The translations under genes were made by a program, and so were the position numbers. A stretch of 64,000 nucleotides of DNA from assembly GCA_033063855.1 (NCBI GenBank), contig CP093829.1:19499537-19563536 (forward strand). The letters run 5' to 3'. Shown here one piece after another: positions 45,579 to 59,300 of this stretch. The notes beneath the pieces were generated by a model that saw only the letters and a list, made by a program, of their open reading frames with translations, searched no databases and was not told where the DNA came from. The DNA is from Smittia aterrima. Lineage: Eukaryota > Arthropoda > Insecta > Diptera > Chironomidae. Positions within the stretch are counted from its first letter, which is position 1. Each line of letters starts with the position of its first letter.

Positions 45579-46522
45579 ATGGAAAAGTTGTCAGCAGAAT
45601 TTTTTCAGTGGCTCGAGAACGATTCGGATTCTCGAGTCCGTGATTTGTTTTTGATGTCGTCACCTCTACCAACAATCGCGATTTGTGTTTCATATTTAGT
45701 GATAGCAAAGCTTTTACATCTCTACATGAAAGGTCGAGAGCCGATAAGCATTCGATGGCCAATTTGGTGTTTTGACTTCTTTCACTTGGCGATTAGTTCT
45801 GCGCTTCTCATCACAATTTTCAAACTTAAGCTTCTCAGCAACTTTAATTTTCGGTGAGTAAGGATTAACAAAGATTTTCATTCGTCAACTGGAGAAACTT
45901 TTCAGATGTCAGCAGTTAGATGTTTCCTCGAAAAGTGACGCAACGATTACTCTTGCTTGGATCTACTTTCTCTACAATTTGACGTTTTTCTTGGAGATTT
46001 ATATTTTCGTATTTGGAAAACGACACGACCGCATCACAAACTATTTCCTGTATCATCACACAGCTCTTCCAATCAGCATTTGGTTTGTGGTGAAGTTTAC
46101 GCCAACGGGACATTCCTTGATATTCGCAATCATTAATTGCACAGTTCACGTTATTACCTTCGGCTACTTGAGCTTAATTGGAGCTTTCCCGAAGCTCAAA
46201 GTTTATTTTTGGTGGTGGAAACGATTCTTTCATTCATTATTGGTAAGTTAATTGAATTAATCGTGAGCTTGTTGAGACGGAAAATTATCTCAAGTTTTGT
46301 GCTTCCTTCTTTCAGATTCTTCGAATCGTATCAATCGTTCTCCACGCACTTCAACTTTTTCTTTGGAACGAATGCAATTATCCGCTCGTCTATCCCATCA
46401 TTGTTCTCATCAATACGCCATTCTTCATCATCTTGACGTGCTTAGATCACTTATTAGCGGGAGGAAAACGAAAGCTCAGGAAATATTCTGTCAAAAGTTA
46501 CGAGCTGAGAATTACGAATTAA
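45579..46522 (+). CDS. ELOVL-family very-long-chain fatty acid elongase-like protein, degenerate active site, 272 aa
   Basis: Three exons, 45579-45853, 45906-46242 and 46316-46522 (273 codons, normal family length). Multi-pass membrane protein with the ELO layout: N-terminal MEKLSAEFFQWLENDSDSRV, MKGREPISIRWP loop, core helices and a KRKLRKYSV tail. ELO enzymes condense malonyl-CoA with acyl-CoA in the ER. Here the family motifs are eroded: KxxExxDT reads NLTFFLEI, the HxxHH box reads FLYHH (first His replaced by Phe), and the following TM motif reads NCTVHVITFGYL with its His kept. The frame is fully open and splice sites are good, so this is not a pseudogene in the ordinary sense. It may be an elongase with altered chemistry or a non-catalytic member. 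Its closest relative in the window is the ELOVL at the right edge. Confidence 0.87.
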
Positions 46523-47688
46523 AAGCAAATTTCCAAGAACAGTTTAGTTCATAACAACACAGTCAGTATGCACGTTTTATTTTTTCATTCAATCTGTCCC
46601 CGTAGTAGACTTTTTAATTAAGTTGTTTTCGAAGTAAATTTTCAGTTTTGATAACATTAAAAAATATTTTCCTGATGAGGCCGAAATGTTAATGAAAGCA
46701 ACGGTAAGCGAAATTATTCACAGCAGACAAGTCGGGGATGGTCATCAAGTTTAGTGACGCTGAAAATTTAAACCTGAAAATGGAAAAAAACTTAAAGCCC
46801 ATCAGATAATTTTTAAAAGCTTTTGCTTGAAGCTTTTTTTTGTTTAAAAAAAGTTGAAGACTTCAACGAACTCTCCCACGCTCACGAACTTTTTGTTCTT
46901 CCGTTAATTATGCATCATGAAAAATGGAAAATTTATGAACGCAATTCACATCTGAAGAGCGTCGTTTATGCTCCTCTCCGATCAACGAAAGCTGAAAAAA
47001 CATTCTCGTAAAAAATCTTCTCAATACAATGCGCGTTTAAACGCGGCTGCTCATAAAAAGTGGTGAACGATAAGGGTCAGCGATGCAACCTCATTTCTGC
47101 GATGATTTATCTGCACTGAAACAAAAAAATGAAGAAGAAAGCGAGTCGGTTGTGATTGACTTGTTTATGGCGCTCCAATAAGCCTTCTCGATCATAAATA
47201 TCCAGAGGGACGTCGTCACAATTTATGAACTCTCCCTCAGCGATTGCTTTTTCCCCTAGCGAGACTTAATAAAAGAAAAACACAGGTTTTAACCTAATTA
47301 ATAGAGAATTTATTTCTATCAAAGTATTATAAATTATTTTCGGCTCGACTACTAACTTTAAAAAGCACTCGGGGCAGAATGAAGTTTTAATTTCTTCGGC
47401 AGCGAAGCTAAACAAACAAACTCAGAGTAGTAGAAAATAAATAACAGAAATTCGCTGGTAATAAATTAATATTTACATTTTTCCCCGCTAGCTTTGTATT
47501 TCATGCGTATTTCGACTAGGCCTTCTCAATAATGTTTCCATCGTATGGATCACGGTTGGTCAATGAATTAAATAAAAACTTTGACTTTTAAAACTTAAAG
47601 TTAAATGAAAAATGAATTCCCTTTTTGCTTTTCACCTGATTTCCAATTTAAATATTCTAAATGATTATGGCTCGACTTGTCTCTTCTA
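46523..47688. other. Intergenic region between convergent genes
   Basis: Between the 3' ends of the ELOVL-like gene and the secreted-protein gene. AT-rich; no supported coding sequence or repeat. Confidence 0.6.
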
Positions 47689-50600
47689 TCAACCGAGAAG
47701 TCCCTTTTGGAAAAATCTGAGAACTGCGCTGATAACATAATGCGTACCGCATTTGAGGATTGTCGGCGCTGAACGAGCATGTGTCAAGCCAAGCGCTTGT
47801 AGAATCACGTCCTCTAAGTCAATCCCTCCTTCATCGTGTGAAACCTTATTTGTTCGCAGATCATGAACGTGATGATAAACACCGTCTTCAAAGTAAGTGT
47901 AGTCAGCTGGTGGGAGTTGACTGAAGGATGGAAGTCCGTCTGGTGGACCAAAGGCGCCTGCATCATCGAAGCCCAGTCTCTCGTTTTTGAAAGGAGGGTT
48001 GACGTTATAATTTTTCCTTCTAATTATTGGTCTTGTCACATTTCCGTTCGATCGGAGACCGTCATCAACGCGACGATTTTTTATAAAATACCGAACATTT
48101 CTCCCATCATTGCTGACAATTCGTTGAACGTTGCTAGGCAGTTGCGGTTGAGTTTTGAGGTGACGAGCGAATCTCGTTACAAATTCACTGGCATTCGTTT
48201 TCGGTTGAAGGTATTTCAACATCTCGACCACACCAGCAACTTTTGGGTCAAGTTTCGTTGCGACCGGAGAGTTTTCCTGTGAATCAGGGGCGACGCTGCC
48301 AACGCGACGATATGGACCGAGATTTTGAAGGACTTGACGTGTTCGGTAGTCTTGATAGTCGTCGGCAGTCATCGCTGCAACTTTGCTGCTAATTCGATAT
48401 TCGGGGCTGTCGTAGTAATCTTGATTGTTGTAGTTGCTGTATTCAGGTTGATTATGGGCATAGCTCGGTCTATTTTTACTCTCCGCATAACCTTCCCAAA
48501 AGTCATGCATCAGTCCGTTCACCATTCCACTTGCTCGACTCATCACAGCATGTGACATTTCCGGGACAATTGGATAGTTGAACCATGCATATTTGAAGAG
48601 ACAGCTGCCGAGACCGACTTCCGGTCCGTAGAATGTCCACGCGAAGAAAATTCTCTTCAAGGATCTTTTCACGTCTGGCAATGTTGGTATTGAGCGAGCG
48701 TCAAGCTGATTCTCTTCCGGTCTGTAAGAAGAAAGGATAGAATTGGATTATCGACGGGTAAAGGATGAAATTAAGTCGTTCCCTTCAACATAATGTTCCT
48801 TTGCGCTTTTTTCCCATCCGTGAAAGCATTTTCCTTTTGTTATTCTTTCAAATGACGCCTTGAGAATCAAACGAGGATGGAAATATATTTAAATTTAATT
48901 CGATCATCAATTTTTATCCGACACAAATCTTCTTCGCGCTCCGTGGAGAATATTCTGAAGGATTTAAAAGGCCATAGAGAGAAGCTTTTAGTGTTGAACC
49001 TCTGGAGCAAATCAAGCTGGAAATTATTTATTTACGCACTTAACACTGTTCAACGCCGAGATTCAGATTTTCACCGCGGTAAGGGATGGAATGCTTTCGC
49101 TCTTATACCATCATCAAGCATAAATTGCGAGTTAGTGGGCGGAGAGAGATATTTGCAGCCTTCGATGAGGGCACAAGCTGTAAATTTCCCATTTTGGGAT
49201 GGAAAATCCGCCGATTCGTATTAACACGCGCCCGATGAACCTTTCGCTTGCCTTACAACCTTTTGACTTTCGATTCTTGTTCAACGAGCCACTCGTTGCA
49301 TTAAGCATACTCTGAGGGGAAGAGTCTGAAAGGATGTTTCTACGCAATGAATTTCCGGAACGTGTAATTAATTTTGCCATTAAGACATGAATAGACTCAA
49401 GGCGGAAAATTCTTCTTCGACCTCTCGTGGCTCTTCAAAAATATTTAACGAAGCGATTTTTCAAGAGCGAAATATCTGACGCTGAGATAAAAATTCCAAT
49501 TTACTCGTCACATCTCAAAGCTCCGATAGACAAAGAGAAAACAAGAGTTGAGCCTAATTCTTTAATGTTTTCCTCGAAGCAACAAAACACTCAAAGCTTT
49601 TCCGTTCCTTGAATATAATGACGGAAAGCTTTCGACCCTAAACTCAACGTTATCTTCAATTTGACCTAAGACTTTACCTGGAATGAGATTCCAGCATGAA
49701 ACAGAAACTCGAAAGAATTTTTCCCGAAAAAAATAAAATCAAGAGAGAAAAAATTGGTTTGATTGAAATTGCTTTGGACGCTAAGTGAAGATTCGAAACA
49801 TTTTTTTTGCATAAATTTTCGTTCCCTCTCCTGTCAGGCCTGAAGTCTTATTAAGAAAAAGGAAAAGTTCAATGAAGATGCTCATTTTCCTTTCAAAAGC
49901 AAACACCTTTATCTTTTTTTTTCTCTTGAAAAACTTCCCGAGAATATCGACTAATGAAGCATCGAGCAACGCGACCTCCAGGTCGATGTAAAAAAAAGTT
50001 GGAATCAACATTAAAAGTTAATGAAGTTTGAATTTATGACATTTATTAAATGGCAGTCACTTGACGGAAAATTGTGCCATCAACGAGATGCGATGACGAC
50101 GATAAGTTCAAGTATATGACAACCTTAAAATAATGAGGTCGAACGTCGTAAGCTTCAGCCCACAAGAAAAATGAAACTTCGCGTCCTAAATATCAAGTCG
50201 CTCGATTGCTTTTTCACTCGCCAGGGAATTTAAGAGGAGACAGGTAAAAAAGCTTCGATTCCTTGGGAATTCTTGCTCTTCCCATGCAGATCAGTTTACG
50301 ACATTTTTAAGCGGATGCCACAATCGAGAGACGCCAACCACTTTATTAAAAGAAATATTTCGATGAATCGACATCTCATTTCACACTCAATGACCGACTG
50401 ATGAGCATGCAAATAGAAATTTATTTTCTAATTATTACACCGAGCGGTTCCCTTCATCATCATTCGTCATCTTCATTGCCATCTCTTCTCTTTGTTGTTC
50501 AAAATTTATGAATAATAAAAAATTTCTCTCAGAGTTCTCATTTGTGCAAGCTCGTAAACATTAAAGTTAAAGGCAAACATTGAATCAAAAAATTCCACCG

Positions 50601-53342
50601 AGAGAATCAATCGACTCGAGTTTGTGTCAACTTTTCACACTCGAAGACTTTGATTTTGTTTCTGTTTGGCCTTATGTGGAACACAAGTGAGATCTTCACT
50701 CGAGATGATATCTCTCATCGATTTCTCGTTTCCCAAAAAAATCATTTACGCAGCTGAGAAAGGAAACCGGTATTTCACGTTAGAGTTGACGAGACGCAAC
50801 GTCTGACTCATTTTAGACTGACGTTCAACAAGATGAGTTTTCACTCGATAAATTCCAGAATTTCTTTTTGTTCTTCCATTCTCAAGGTCAATTCGTGACG
50901 AAGATTGATGAAGAAGCTGATGAAACAAGACGAGGAATTAAAAAAGTTTCGTTGAGTTTACAAAATCAGATTTCATGAAATCCACTTACAATTTCATTTC
51001 ACTTCGGAAACTTACATTGTCACTTAAAATCATTTTCCTGTTTTTGCGTTTTCTCACATGTTTTCGGAGAAATTGAAAGTCGTCGTTTGTCGATTGCTTT
51101 CGTTTCTCGATTGAAAAACTTTTGCCGAAAAATGATTGATAAGCTTCATTGGGATTCTGGGTCAAAGGTCTCTCTCGCAACTGATTTCTCTTTCGATTAT
51201 TTATCGACACTCGTTCTACTTTCTGGATTTGTAAACCACTTAGAAGTGTTTGCTGTTGTTGTTTGCGCCCTCAATGAAGAAAAGCGAGATTGGGGGGAGG
51301 AAACATATCAAAATATTTAAATACAACTTCAAACAATCAAAACAATAATTTTCGGTTCAATTTGGTTGAATGATTGATTTCCGCTTCGAGCAACAAAACG
51401 AGCGAAAGAACTCATCTGACCGAAAATTGAATTCTCCCACTTTCCTCTTTTCTTTGCGAGAATAATCGAGATTCAAAAAGAGTTTCTTCGTCTTTAAAAG
51501 CTTTTTGCGTGAGGTAACTTCACGATTTCCATCAACTTTTGAATTTCGTTCTCGTTGAGAATCTTTCGAACGAAACGAAATGCGAATCGACAGAAATGTT
51601 TTCCCTTAGGACAGGAGATCGAATAATGTTTTCATTATCGCAGATCGTTGCTTGATTTAAGTTTTATTTCGTTTTGTGCTGTCAGCTTAAAAGTTTCAAT
51701 CGAAATGTGTGGAATGGTCCATCAGTTTCGAAGTTTAAAGTTCACGAACTTTTCTTTAACATTCATCGAAACTCTCAAAGTTATCCCACTCGTTCAAATA
51801 ACAGTAAAGACTATCGTCTTCACTTCTAAACGAAATTGATGGATAATATCGATTGTTTCCTCGTTATTTACAACAAAACACATTTTATGTGTCTCATCTA
51901 AGAAATCTCAGCTACTTTCGCTTTCCCCTCCCTCGTCATTTCTCTCGTCTTCACTGTCAATGTAATGATGAGGCATTTATTGTATTTGAGAAATGAACCT
52001 TTTTTTATGAGATTGATTAGAAACTTTATATTGGCCTGAGAGATTCTTCTCGTTCTTTGTGTGTCGTCCCTTCGTCGAAGACGTTTTTTGCGCGGCGAGC
52101 AGAAACGGTATCAGATTGGACTTGAAGCAGCGTCGATGCTAAAGCTTCAGTTAATAAAACTCTCGTTTTATTGTTTTTGCCTTCTTACAACGAAATCTTA
52201 TTTCGAGGAAATGCTTCTCGTTCAAGCTTAACGTCCATTGAATCGTCTCATTTCGTTTCTGGGTTCGATGACAACAGTTTGCCGGCCAACCAGAAGGAAA
52301 AAGAGTCAAACGAAGCAATCGAGGGCTTAACAGTTGAGCGTTCGACACGAAAACAATTAGAGAAGAAAATTGCAGAGAACCAAGTCGAGCTTGAATAGCC
52401 ATAAAGACTTTCAGGAATTGGAGAAGAAAAGCTTCAAGACATGAGTTCATCCGCCTACGTTGACAATTCCTAAACTTCTTTTTTTCAAGGCCATCAATTG
52501 GCTATCTGCCAAGTCGTTGAAAACAAACAATTTTCCAACCACGATGATGTGTGGAGAAAAAAGTTTTTCCTCGAAGGATAAAATGCTGCTAAAGGGAAAA
52601 TCAATTTACGTCGCTCATAACTCTTCCATCAGCAGCTTCGTTCATTAAAAATAAATTAATAAGCAGAGGAAATTGGATGTGATAACGATGGAGACGGGCG
52701 AGGAAAAAGTTTTGCTGGATTTCCGATTTTTCCGGGATATCCACAAGAGAATCACTTTCAATTAACTAAAAGTTTTTCGCCACCAGCTTCCGCAGCTGTT
52801 TCCCTAGCTCGCTGAATTCAATCGACGTCAAGCAGGAGAAAAAAAGTTTTTCCGAGGAAAAAAATGAAAAACTTCACTTCCACTCTCATCATTATTCTAT
52901 AATTACGTCACAAACGTTTTCACTTGATTTTCTAACGAGGAAATTGCTTTTCAATCGAGCCAATCACATCGAAGATTCGATTAAAGCTACAACGATGATC
53001 AGGAGATTTGACCAAGTCGGCGCGATTGAAAATCGAACTAATTTTAACAATTTTCCTTGTCACTTACACTTGCGTCACGGAATCAAAGGAATTGACGTTG
53101 AAACCACTCGACGACGACGTTAGAGTGTCGTTCGAATGTTTGATTGATGTTTCGTTGAGCTTCCCTTGAGGAGTCGTCACGTTCAATCCTCCATAATTCA
53201 CTTCACTGCTGTTAATCTCAGTTCCATGTTCACCTTTCTGTATGAGCACTTTGCTGCTTGCCAACGGCATTGCGAAGTAAATCAGCGTGAAGCCGATTAA
53301 ACATCGGACTAATAACTCCATTGTTGGATGAATTGGATTCAA
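47689..53342 (-). CDS. Unrecognised secreted protein, 435 aa
   Basis: Two exons on the minus strand, 53342-53068 and 48721-47689 (436 codons), joined at a GTAAGT donor and CTTACAG acceptor with matching phase. The N-terminus has a signal peptide (LLVRCLIGFTLIYFAMPLASS). A Ser/Thr/Asn-rich segment with several N-glycosylation sequons (NSS, NVT, NET, NDT) follows, then PEENQLDARSIPTLPDVKRS with a possible basic cleavage site. The middle is Tyr/Asn-rich (SNYNNQDYYDSPEYR). The last third has LDPKVAGVVEMLKYLQPKT and ends in a hydrophobic stretch (LKCGTHYVISAVLRFF). Only a few cysteines. I do not recognise the family; it looks like a conserved insect extracellular protein. The intron of 4.3 kb is among the longest here, so the exon pairing is the main uncertainty. 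M8 is an alternative start. Confidence 0.72.
48722..53067 (-). other. Long intron of the secreted-protein gene
   Basis: 4.3 kb of AT-rich sequence. A plus-strand ORF at 52171-52398 (hydrophilic, Glu/Lys-rich end) is overlapped by an open frame on the opposite strand and lacks other support. No repeats recognised. Confidence 0.55.
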
Positions 53343-56300
53343 TTTACGATTGTGTAAAGCTCGAATATTGAATTAATTTCGTTCCTGTTGAAGCACTAAC
53401 GGATTTACTTTTTTCTTTTTCCCTATAGCACAGTTATTAATTCCCAGTTCGCTCTGATGAGCTAAATGCAATGCAATCGGAAATGGAGAAGCGATTTTAT
53501 GAAAAACGCTTTTCAAGTTTGCCTCAAAAAACTTTTCATCGGTCGATTCAACTCATCGGAAAAATTCACTGAAAGCTTTCTGTTTTCTCGTAGAGAAGCT
53601 TTTCGAGTTCATTTGCAAAATTAATTGAGTTTGTTTCACTCTGCCGTTTGTTTGTTTGTTCACTCTGCCCGAAAGGAATCTTTTGGCAAATTGAGTGAAG
53701 CTTGCATCTCTTGCTTTTTCAAAAGACTCGCGCCGTTAGCGGATTGTTGTTGATTTTTTAGTGGATTTCCTCTCAGGAAACTAACAAACAGTTTATGCTG
53801 GCACGCTCGCTTTAGACTATCGCACGAGAAAATTTATTTCTCCTAAAGTCGATTCGAGTTTTTCACCATGAATGAATTTTCGTTGTTAGTCAAGAGCGAG
53901 AGAGAAGTCGAAGAAACTTTTCCACTGAATTGAACTTTTCACTTTATTTTGTACAGCAAAGCAAAATCATTGGCAAATTTTTTTTCTCTAGTTAAATCTC
54001 CTCGTGCATATCCTGCTTGAATCTATTTATGCATAAAGTGTCTGGGAGTCTCTCTCGTCTGTGTTTTACTTTCCATTCAGTTTCACTAGTCGAGGAAGCT
54101 TGGACATGTTTAAAGAACTTTCAATGCTGGACTTCATCTGCATTCGAGTTCACTCATCCGTGTTCACCGGAATATTTTCCTCGCTTCTTATCCTTCCGAA
54201 ACAAACTTTAAGCTCGATAGAGCGTTTGAATCGACATCGGGAAATTCAATTTAAAATCACTCAGCTGCAAGAACTGCAACCAACAAATATTTCCACTGGG
54301 AGAGTCTGAAAACATTAAACTACTTTAGCCACCAGCTTTAGTCTTAAAGTCAACAACAAACACTGACACAGCAACACAGAAAATATTCTCGTCTCGTTGT
54401 CCTTTTCACACTTTTTCTCTTTATTTTCAATTTAGGAATTTTCCTTTTGTTTGTCAAGCGCACATATCACACAAAGCGTGTTATCACAATTCTTTGAGCT
54501 TACTCAACAGTTTCCAGAGAATTTTACACTTAAAGTGGAGACAAACTGATCGCGACCGATACTTGATTCCGAATGAGTTGGCTCTCGCGACTCACTCAAC
54601 TTACACACTTTTTTTTTGTGGATTTCCGCTTCTGCATGTGCTTTCTTTGATATTTTAATTTCTCTTTCTCTTCCAATACAACTTCTCGTTTGCTTAACTC
54701 TCGTCTTTCTCTTTGCTTCTGCTTTCGTCTTCTGCTTCGACGTTTGCCTTGGACTTTACTGTGGTTTTGATTCATATTTTGGCAGACCCACAAAACAAAA
54801 AATAAATTCCAGAGAAACTTTCTTTTTCGCTGCCGCTTGGCACTTGCATCTTCTTCACCTACTTTTGCGACCGCGGTCGTTATTGAGAAGAGAAGAAATA
54901 TTGAGTCTGTCACGTGCGCTTGCCGGCAACGAGACTTTATCTAGTTTGAGATGCATTAAAAGAGCATTAACCGTTGAATATTTCATTTTGATTCGTTTGG
55001 TTTAAGAACTTCCAATTCGACTTGAATCGACCAAGCCCAGAGCTTAACAAATGTTTGTCGATTATTCGATGCTTCTATAAGACACCGGGACTAGCTTGAC
55101 TGAACCGACTCCGTTTTTAAATTCGAATGCAAAGCGCATTAGAGTCGATATCGAAGCATTAAGAAGCGAGAAACTTGTTATGCAATGAATTATTAAAAGC
55201 TCATTTCTTGTTGCTCTGCGAACACTTTCCTCCGCAAAGAACATAAAAAAACTTTTCTTCTCTCGCTGTTTCCGTTGGAAAAAGCTTTTCTTGCGATTCT
55301 ACGAAGGAGCATTAAAATTATTTAAAGAAGCATTAAACGTGATTAACATTTTCAAACAAGAGCAAATGCTTTCTAGGCAAAGTTTTAATTTGCTGCACGC
55401 TCAAGAGACGACGGAAGAGTCTGCGCTACCTTCGCCGTGATTTAATTAGTTTTTTATTTTTCTAGAGAGCAAAGCTATGAGAATCTCTAGTACACGTGCA
55501 TGCGCCGGCATTAAAGATTATGCTGAGCAAGGTAAATTATTCATACGAGGCGAGCAGAAAACAAAAAGGATTTTAAGTCGATGTCTCAGCAAGGCATCAT
55601 CTTCTCCGATCTCTCTTTTGTCCTTCGGAATCAGCAGAAATTTACAATTCAAAATTTGTATTAGAGAATGATAGACTCAGCCGAAAGGAAAGCAGGAGTC
55701 GAAGACGAGGTCTCATTAAAAATACAAGAAGCTTCAGCTTCTTTCTTTCCATCATTCGGAACTGTAAGCGCCTTTTCGTATTCCCGAAACGTCAGCCGGA
55801 CGAAAGTTCTTTTGATTAACCCATTGCTTCATTAATTTTAATTCGAAGAGAAACTCGAGTCGAGATTCTTTTGTGACGTCATTGAAATTATTAACCGAAG
55901 GCTTGGGAATCGCGGTGGAAAGCTTATCTAAACTTCTTCGAGGAAACTTCGTCTGTGCGCATTAAAACTTTTCCTCAAACTTAAAGCACCAAAAAACCTC
56001 TCGTGACACAATTTCTCATAAACAAACGACGAGAGGGAAAAGTTTTCGGCCCAGAAGATTGAATCTCCCTCTCTCACTCATTCGTTGCCTCCACCGCCAA
56101 CTTTGAGATTTTATTTCGAGATGCCGTCGACGAGACAAAAGGCGAGAGACCCAAATTGAATCAGAAAAGTCTTTGGCTTGTCGTGCATTACGAGAAAGCT
56201 GATAAAAGATATTTTTTCGGCGAATGTGTGTCGAGTTAAGTTCATTGACCGCAAGCTTATAACTCACTTGACAATTTCTAACACGACAGAAGAAGAAAAA

Positions 56301-59300
56301 CTCATTTCAAACAACACTCGTTACTCGACATGCAATTGAATGTTGAAGTTGCTTTAAGAATTTTAATTTTTTTTTTCGCTTTGATGGAAGATTAACGGTT
56401 CCGGAATTTTTTGTTCCGACATTCGATAAACTTCAAGAAATTGTAAATTTGTTGATTCAGCATAAGCAAAATAATGTTCTTTGAACCTCTTATGAGCTGA
56501 ACCGAGAAACGAATTTGAAATTATTCGATTTTCCTTCTGGGAAGTTATTGATCAATTGAAAGAAATTTTTGAATGTTTTTCTTCTTTCACTTTGATCCGT
56601 GAATCCTCAGAAATTAAATCATTGAACTATCATTCATTAAACTTTTTCATCTCTTAAGTTCTTTGCTCAACTCCGCATCAACTTAATTTGAAAGTAAGAT
56701 GAAGATAAAGAAGCTCAGAGGGATCGTCGCATATAAATCCACCTCCAAGAGTGAAAGACAAAAAAAAAAGTTTGTAAAGAAAGAAAACGAAAATGATGAG
56801 AAATCCGTTGGCGAGTTAATGGCACAAAGAGGTGATAAAAAGTTTTTTTTTTGTATTTAGAGCGCGAGTCGTCTTTTCACGGTCGAATGCGAAAGAAAGA
56901 AAATAAATTTCACTGCGAGAAGATAAAAGACGCTCACAACTGGACGATAGTAAGTGAAACTGTTGAGCGACGAGACGAACAGATCAATTAGCAGAGTGTT
57001 TGTATAAAATTTGAAGTTTCCGAAAGAGCTTCTCTATTTGTGTTGAGATAGGTCAATTCGTTAGACGTCATTGAGATGATGGTATCTCTTCAAATTTGTG
57101 CAGTTGATACGTTCAACAGAGTTCAGGACTCATCCCATTAGTAAACGAGGAGTATCATCGACAACAGCTCATTTATTAGACTAAAACATCAATAATTAAG
57201 TTCAGTGTGTTTAAGCATAATGAGACAGCTTTTGTGTTATCAACTTGTTGATGTTTGACATGAGCTTCAATAAACTTCAAAAATCGAACCACTGCAAATG
57301 TTTAAAAGTGGAATTAACAAGAATGTTTTGTTTGGACCGCAACAAGATTCACTCGACATGTTGTTAGGCAAAATCCGCCGCAATTTACCTTTCAGTTTCC
57401 TCCACTCGATTTCGATTTGCATATTAATCGAACGAAATTCCAGTTTTCTGTCTCATCATCAACACTACTTCGAAGTGCTGCAGCTTATTGACCGTCGCAC
57501 TGACTAGGTCAATGAGTAGATGAACTGAAAAGCTAATCGTCTGAAAGAAAATGAAAGTAAGATCGACGGCAATTAAGGCCGCTCAGTAAGATACTTGCTC
57601 GCTTAATTACAAATACTTTTCTCTCTCCGGAGCTTCTTCGCATTCTTCACTGTCGACGAACTTGTTTCTCACCACGATTAAGAAATGTTTTGTAATTAAT
57701 TAAATTGAAGCTTCAGATAAAATGTTTGGTCATAGCTTCGGAAATGCCGATCGAGAATTCTCTTGAAAACTTTATTTAGAATATTTTTTAATCTCAAACA
57801 AGTTCTCATCTGATTCACTCAGCTCAAATCTAATTTCTACAAACTTGCATTTCATGATTAAATTACGTTTTTAATTGCTAATAAATCGCATTTGAACGTA
57901 GGAAAACGAGAAACTATTTAATTAATTAACGCACGCTCGAGTAAAATCCTCGTCACGTAAATTCAATTCTGACGATTTCTTGAAGAAATCGAATTTAAAT
58001 TTCATCTCGAGAGACCATTTGAGAGAATTTCTAATGAAGTTTTCGTCACAACTCAATTACGTGACGTTCTATGCCACACGTTCCTTCTGGAGGCAGCTTA
58101 GGTTGAACTCTTGATAGTCTCAAACCTTAATTGATAATATCATCAACGTTAATGCTCACAATACGTTAAAAGTCTCGAAGGGAGTCATCGCGTTCGTCGC
58201 TCGAAAATAGTTTTAGATTGAAACATTTAGATAACAAATATTTGCTGATGTCGTAACAAACACCCAGCAAACGAATACTTGGAGTCAGGAATATTTGTTC
58301 AGCTTAGTCAAGCAATGAATATCTGAAACTATTTGCAAAAGTTTAGTTTGACATCAAAGCCGGATAACATTTGCATTTGCTAGAAATTTGTGACTGTTTG
58401 AAATTAAATTTTAACTTCAACCAAACAAATGAGAATTCAGTAAATTAGAGAAACTTCCGGTGGCGTAAAGATTTACCGCAGTTTCAAAACAACTTTGAAT
58501 TTCCTTTGGGTGAATTTTAAAGTGCCGATGAAACTAATCTCATGGAGCACATAACAAATCTTTCTTCGATTCAAAATGTTTAATATAAATTCAAATAAAT
58601 TCGAAATGAAACTTCTCAGATCTCAGAAGATTTCTCTCGGGAAAATCCGCAGCTTTGACGACTGAAATGCAGTGAAAATATTTCCGAGCAAACAAGCAGG
58701 TGAAGCTTAATGTCGAGAGAATGTAAGAATGCATTCAGATACGCGACTTGTAATAAATCTCTTTTGCCTCAGGTTGCCACGAAAATTCTTCTCGAGATTT
58801 TCCAGATATTTCTTTTCATGAAATAAACAGGAAAACATCAAAAAACGGAAACGACGTGTGAATAAGTTTTAAAGTTTCTGAAGTGAAAAATATTTTAAAT
58901 TTTTCTCATTTTACAGGAATTTCAGGAGGAACTTTAATTTGTAATGAAGGAGATAAGTTTCTTGATTTATAATTGGATTATAATGTTGAATCATTAATTG
59001 GATTTGTCTTAGACTTCCGCTTGATTATCTTCATCTCGAAATTACGTTGCACATTAGAAATTGAAGCTTCCGCATCAACGGAAAACTAATTAAGATTATC
59101 TGCACATTAACCATCTTTGCATTAAGATTATCAATAATTGTTTAGTTCTTCGAATTACCAAGATTTGATTCCTAAAATCTAAACCTAAAGTTTGAGTAAG
59201 CAAAGTCGTGACTTGTGGCTTGATGTGAACCTCAATGCTTTTACCAAATTGAAATTCTCAACGATCCATCCATAATATTGAAGATAAGATTCAGCAGATT

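Noticed and set aside
52151..52450. Overlapping ORFs on both strands in the intron of the secreted-protein gene
   Set aside because: Neither has a recognisable motif or signals; both-strand openness suggests chance.
54596..54913. Arg/Lys/Glu-rich minus-strand ORF
   Set aside because: Encoded by purine-rich low-complexity DNA, and the opposite strand is open too; not a credible protein.
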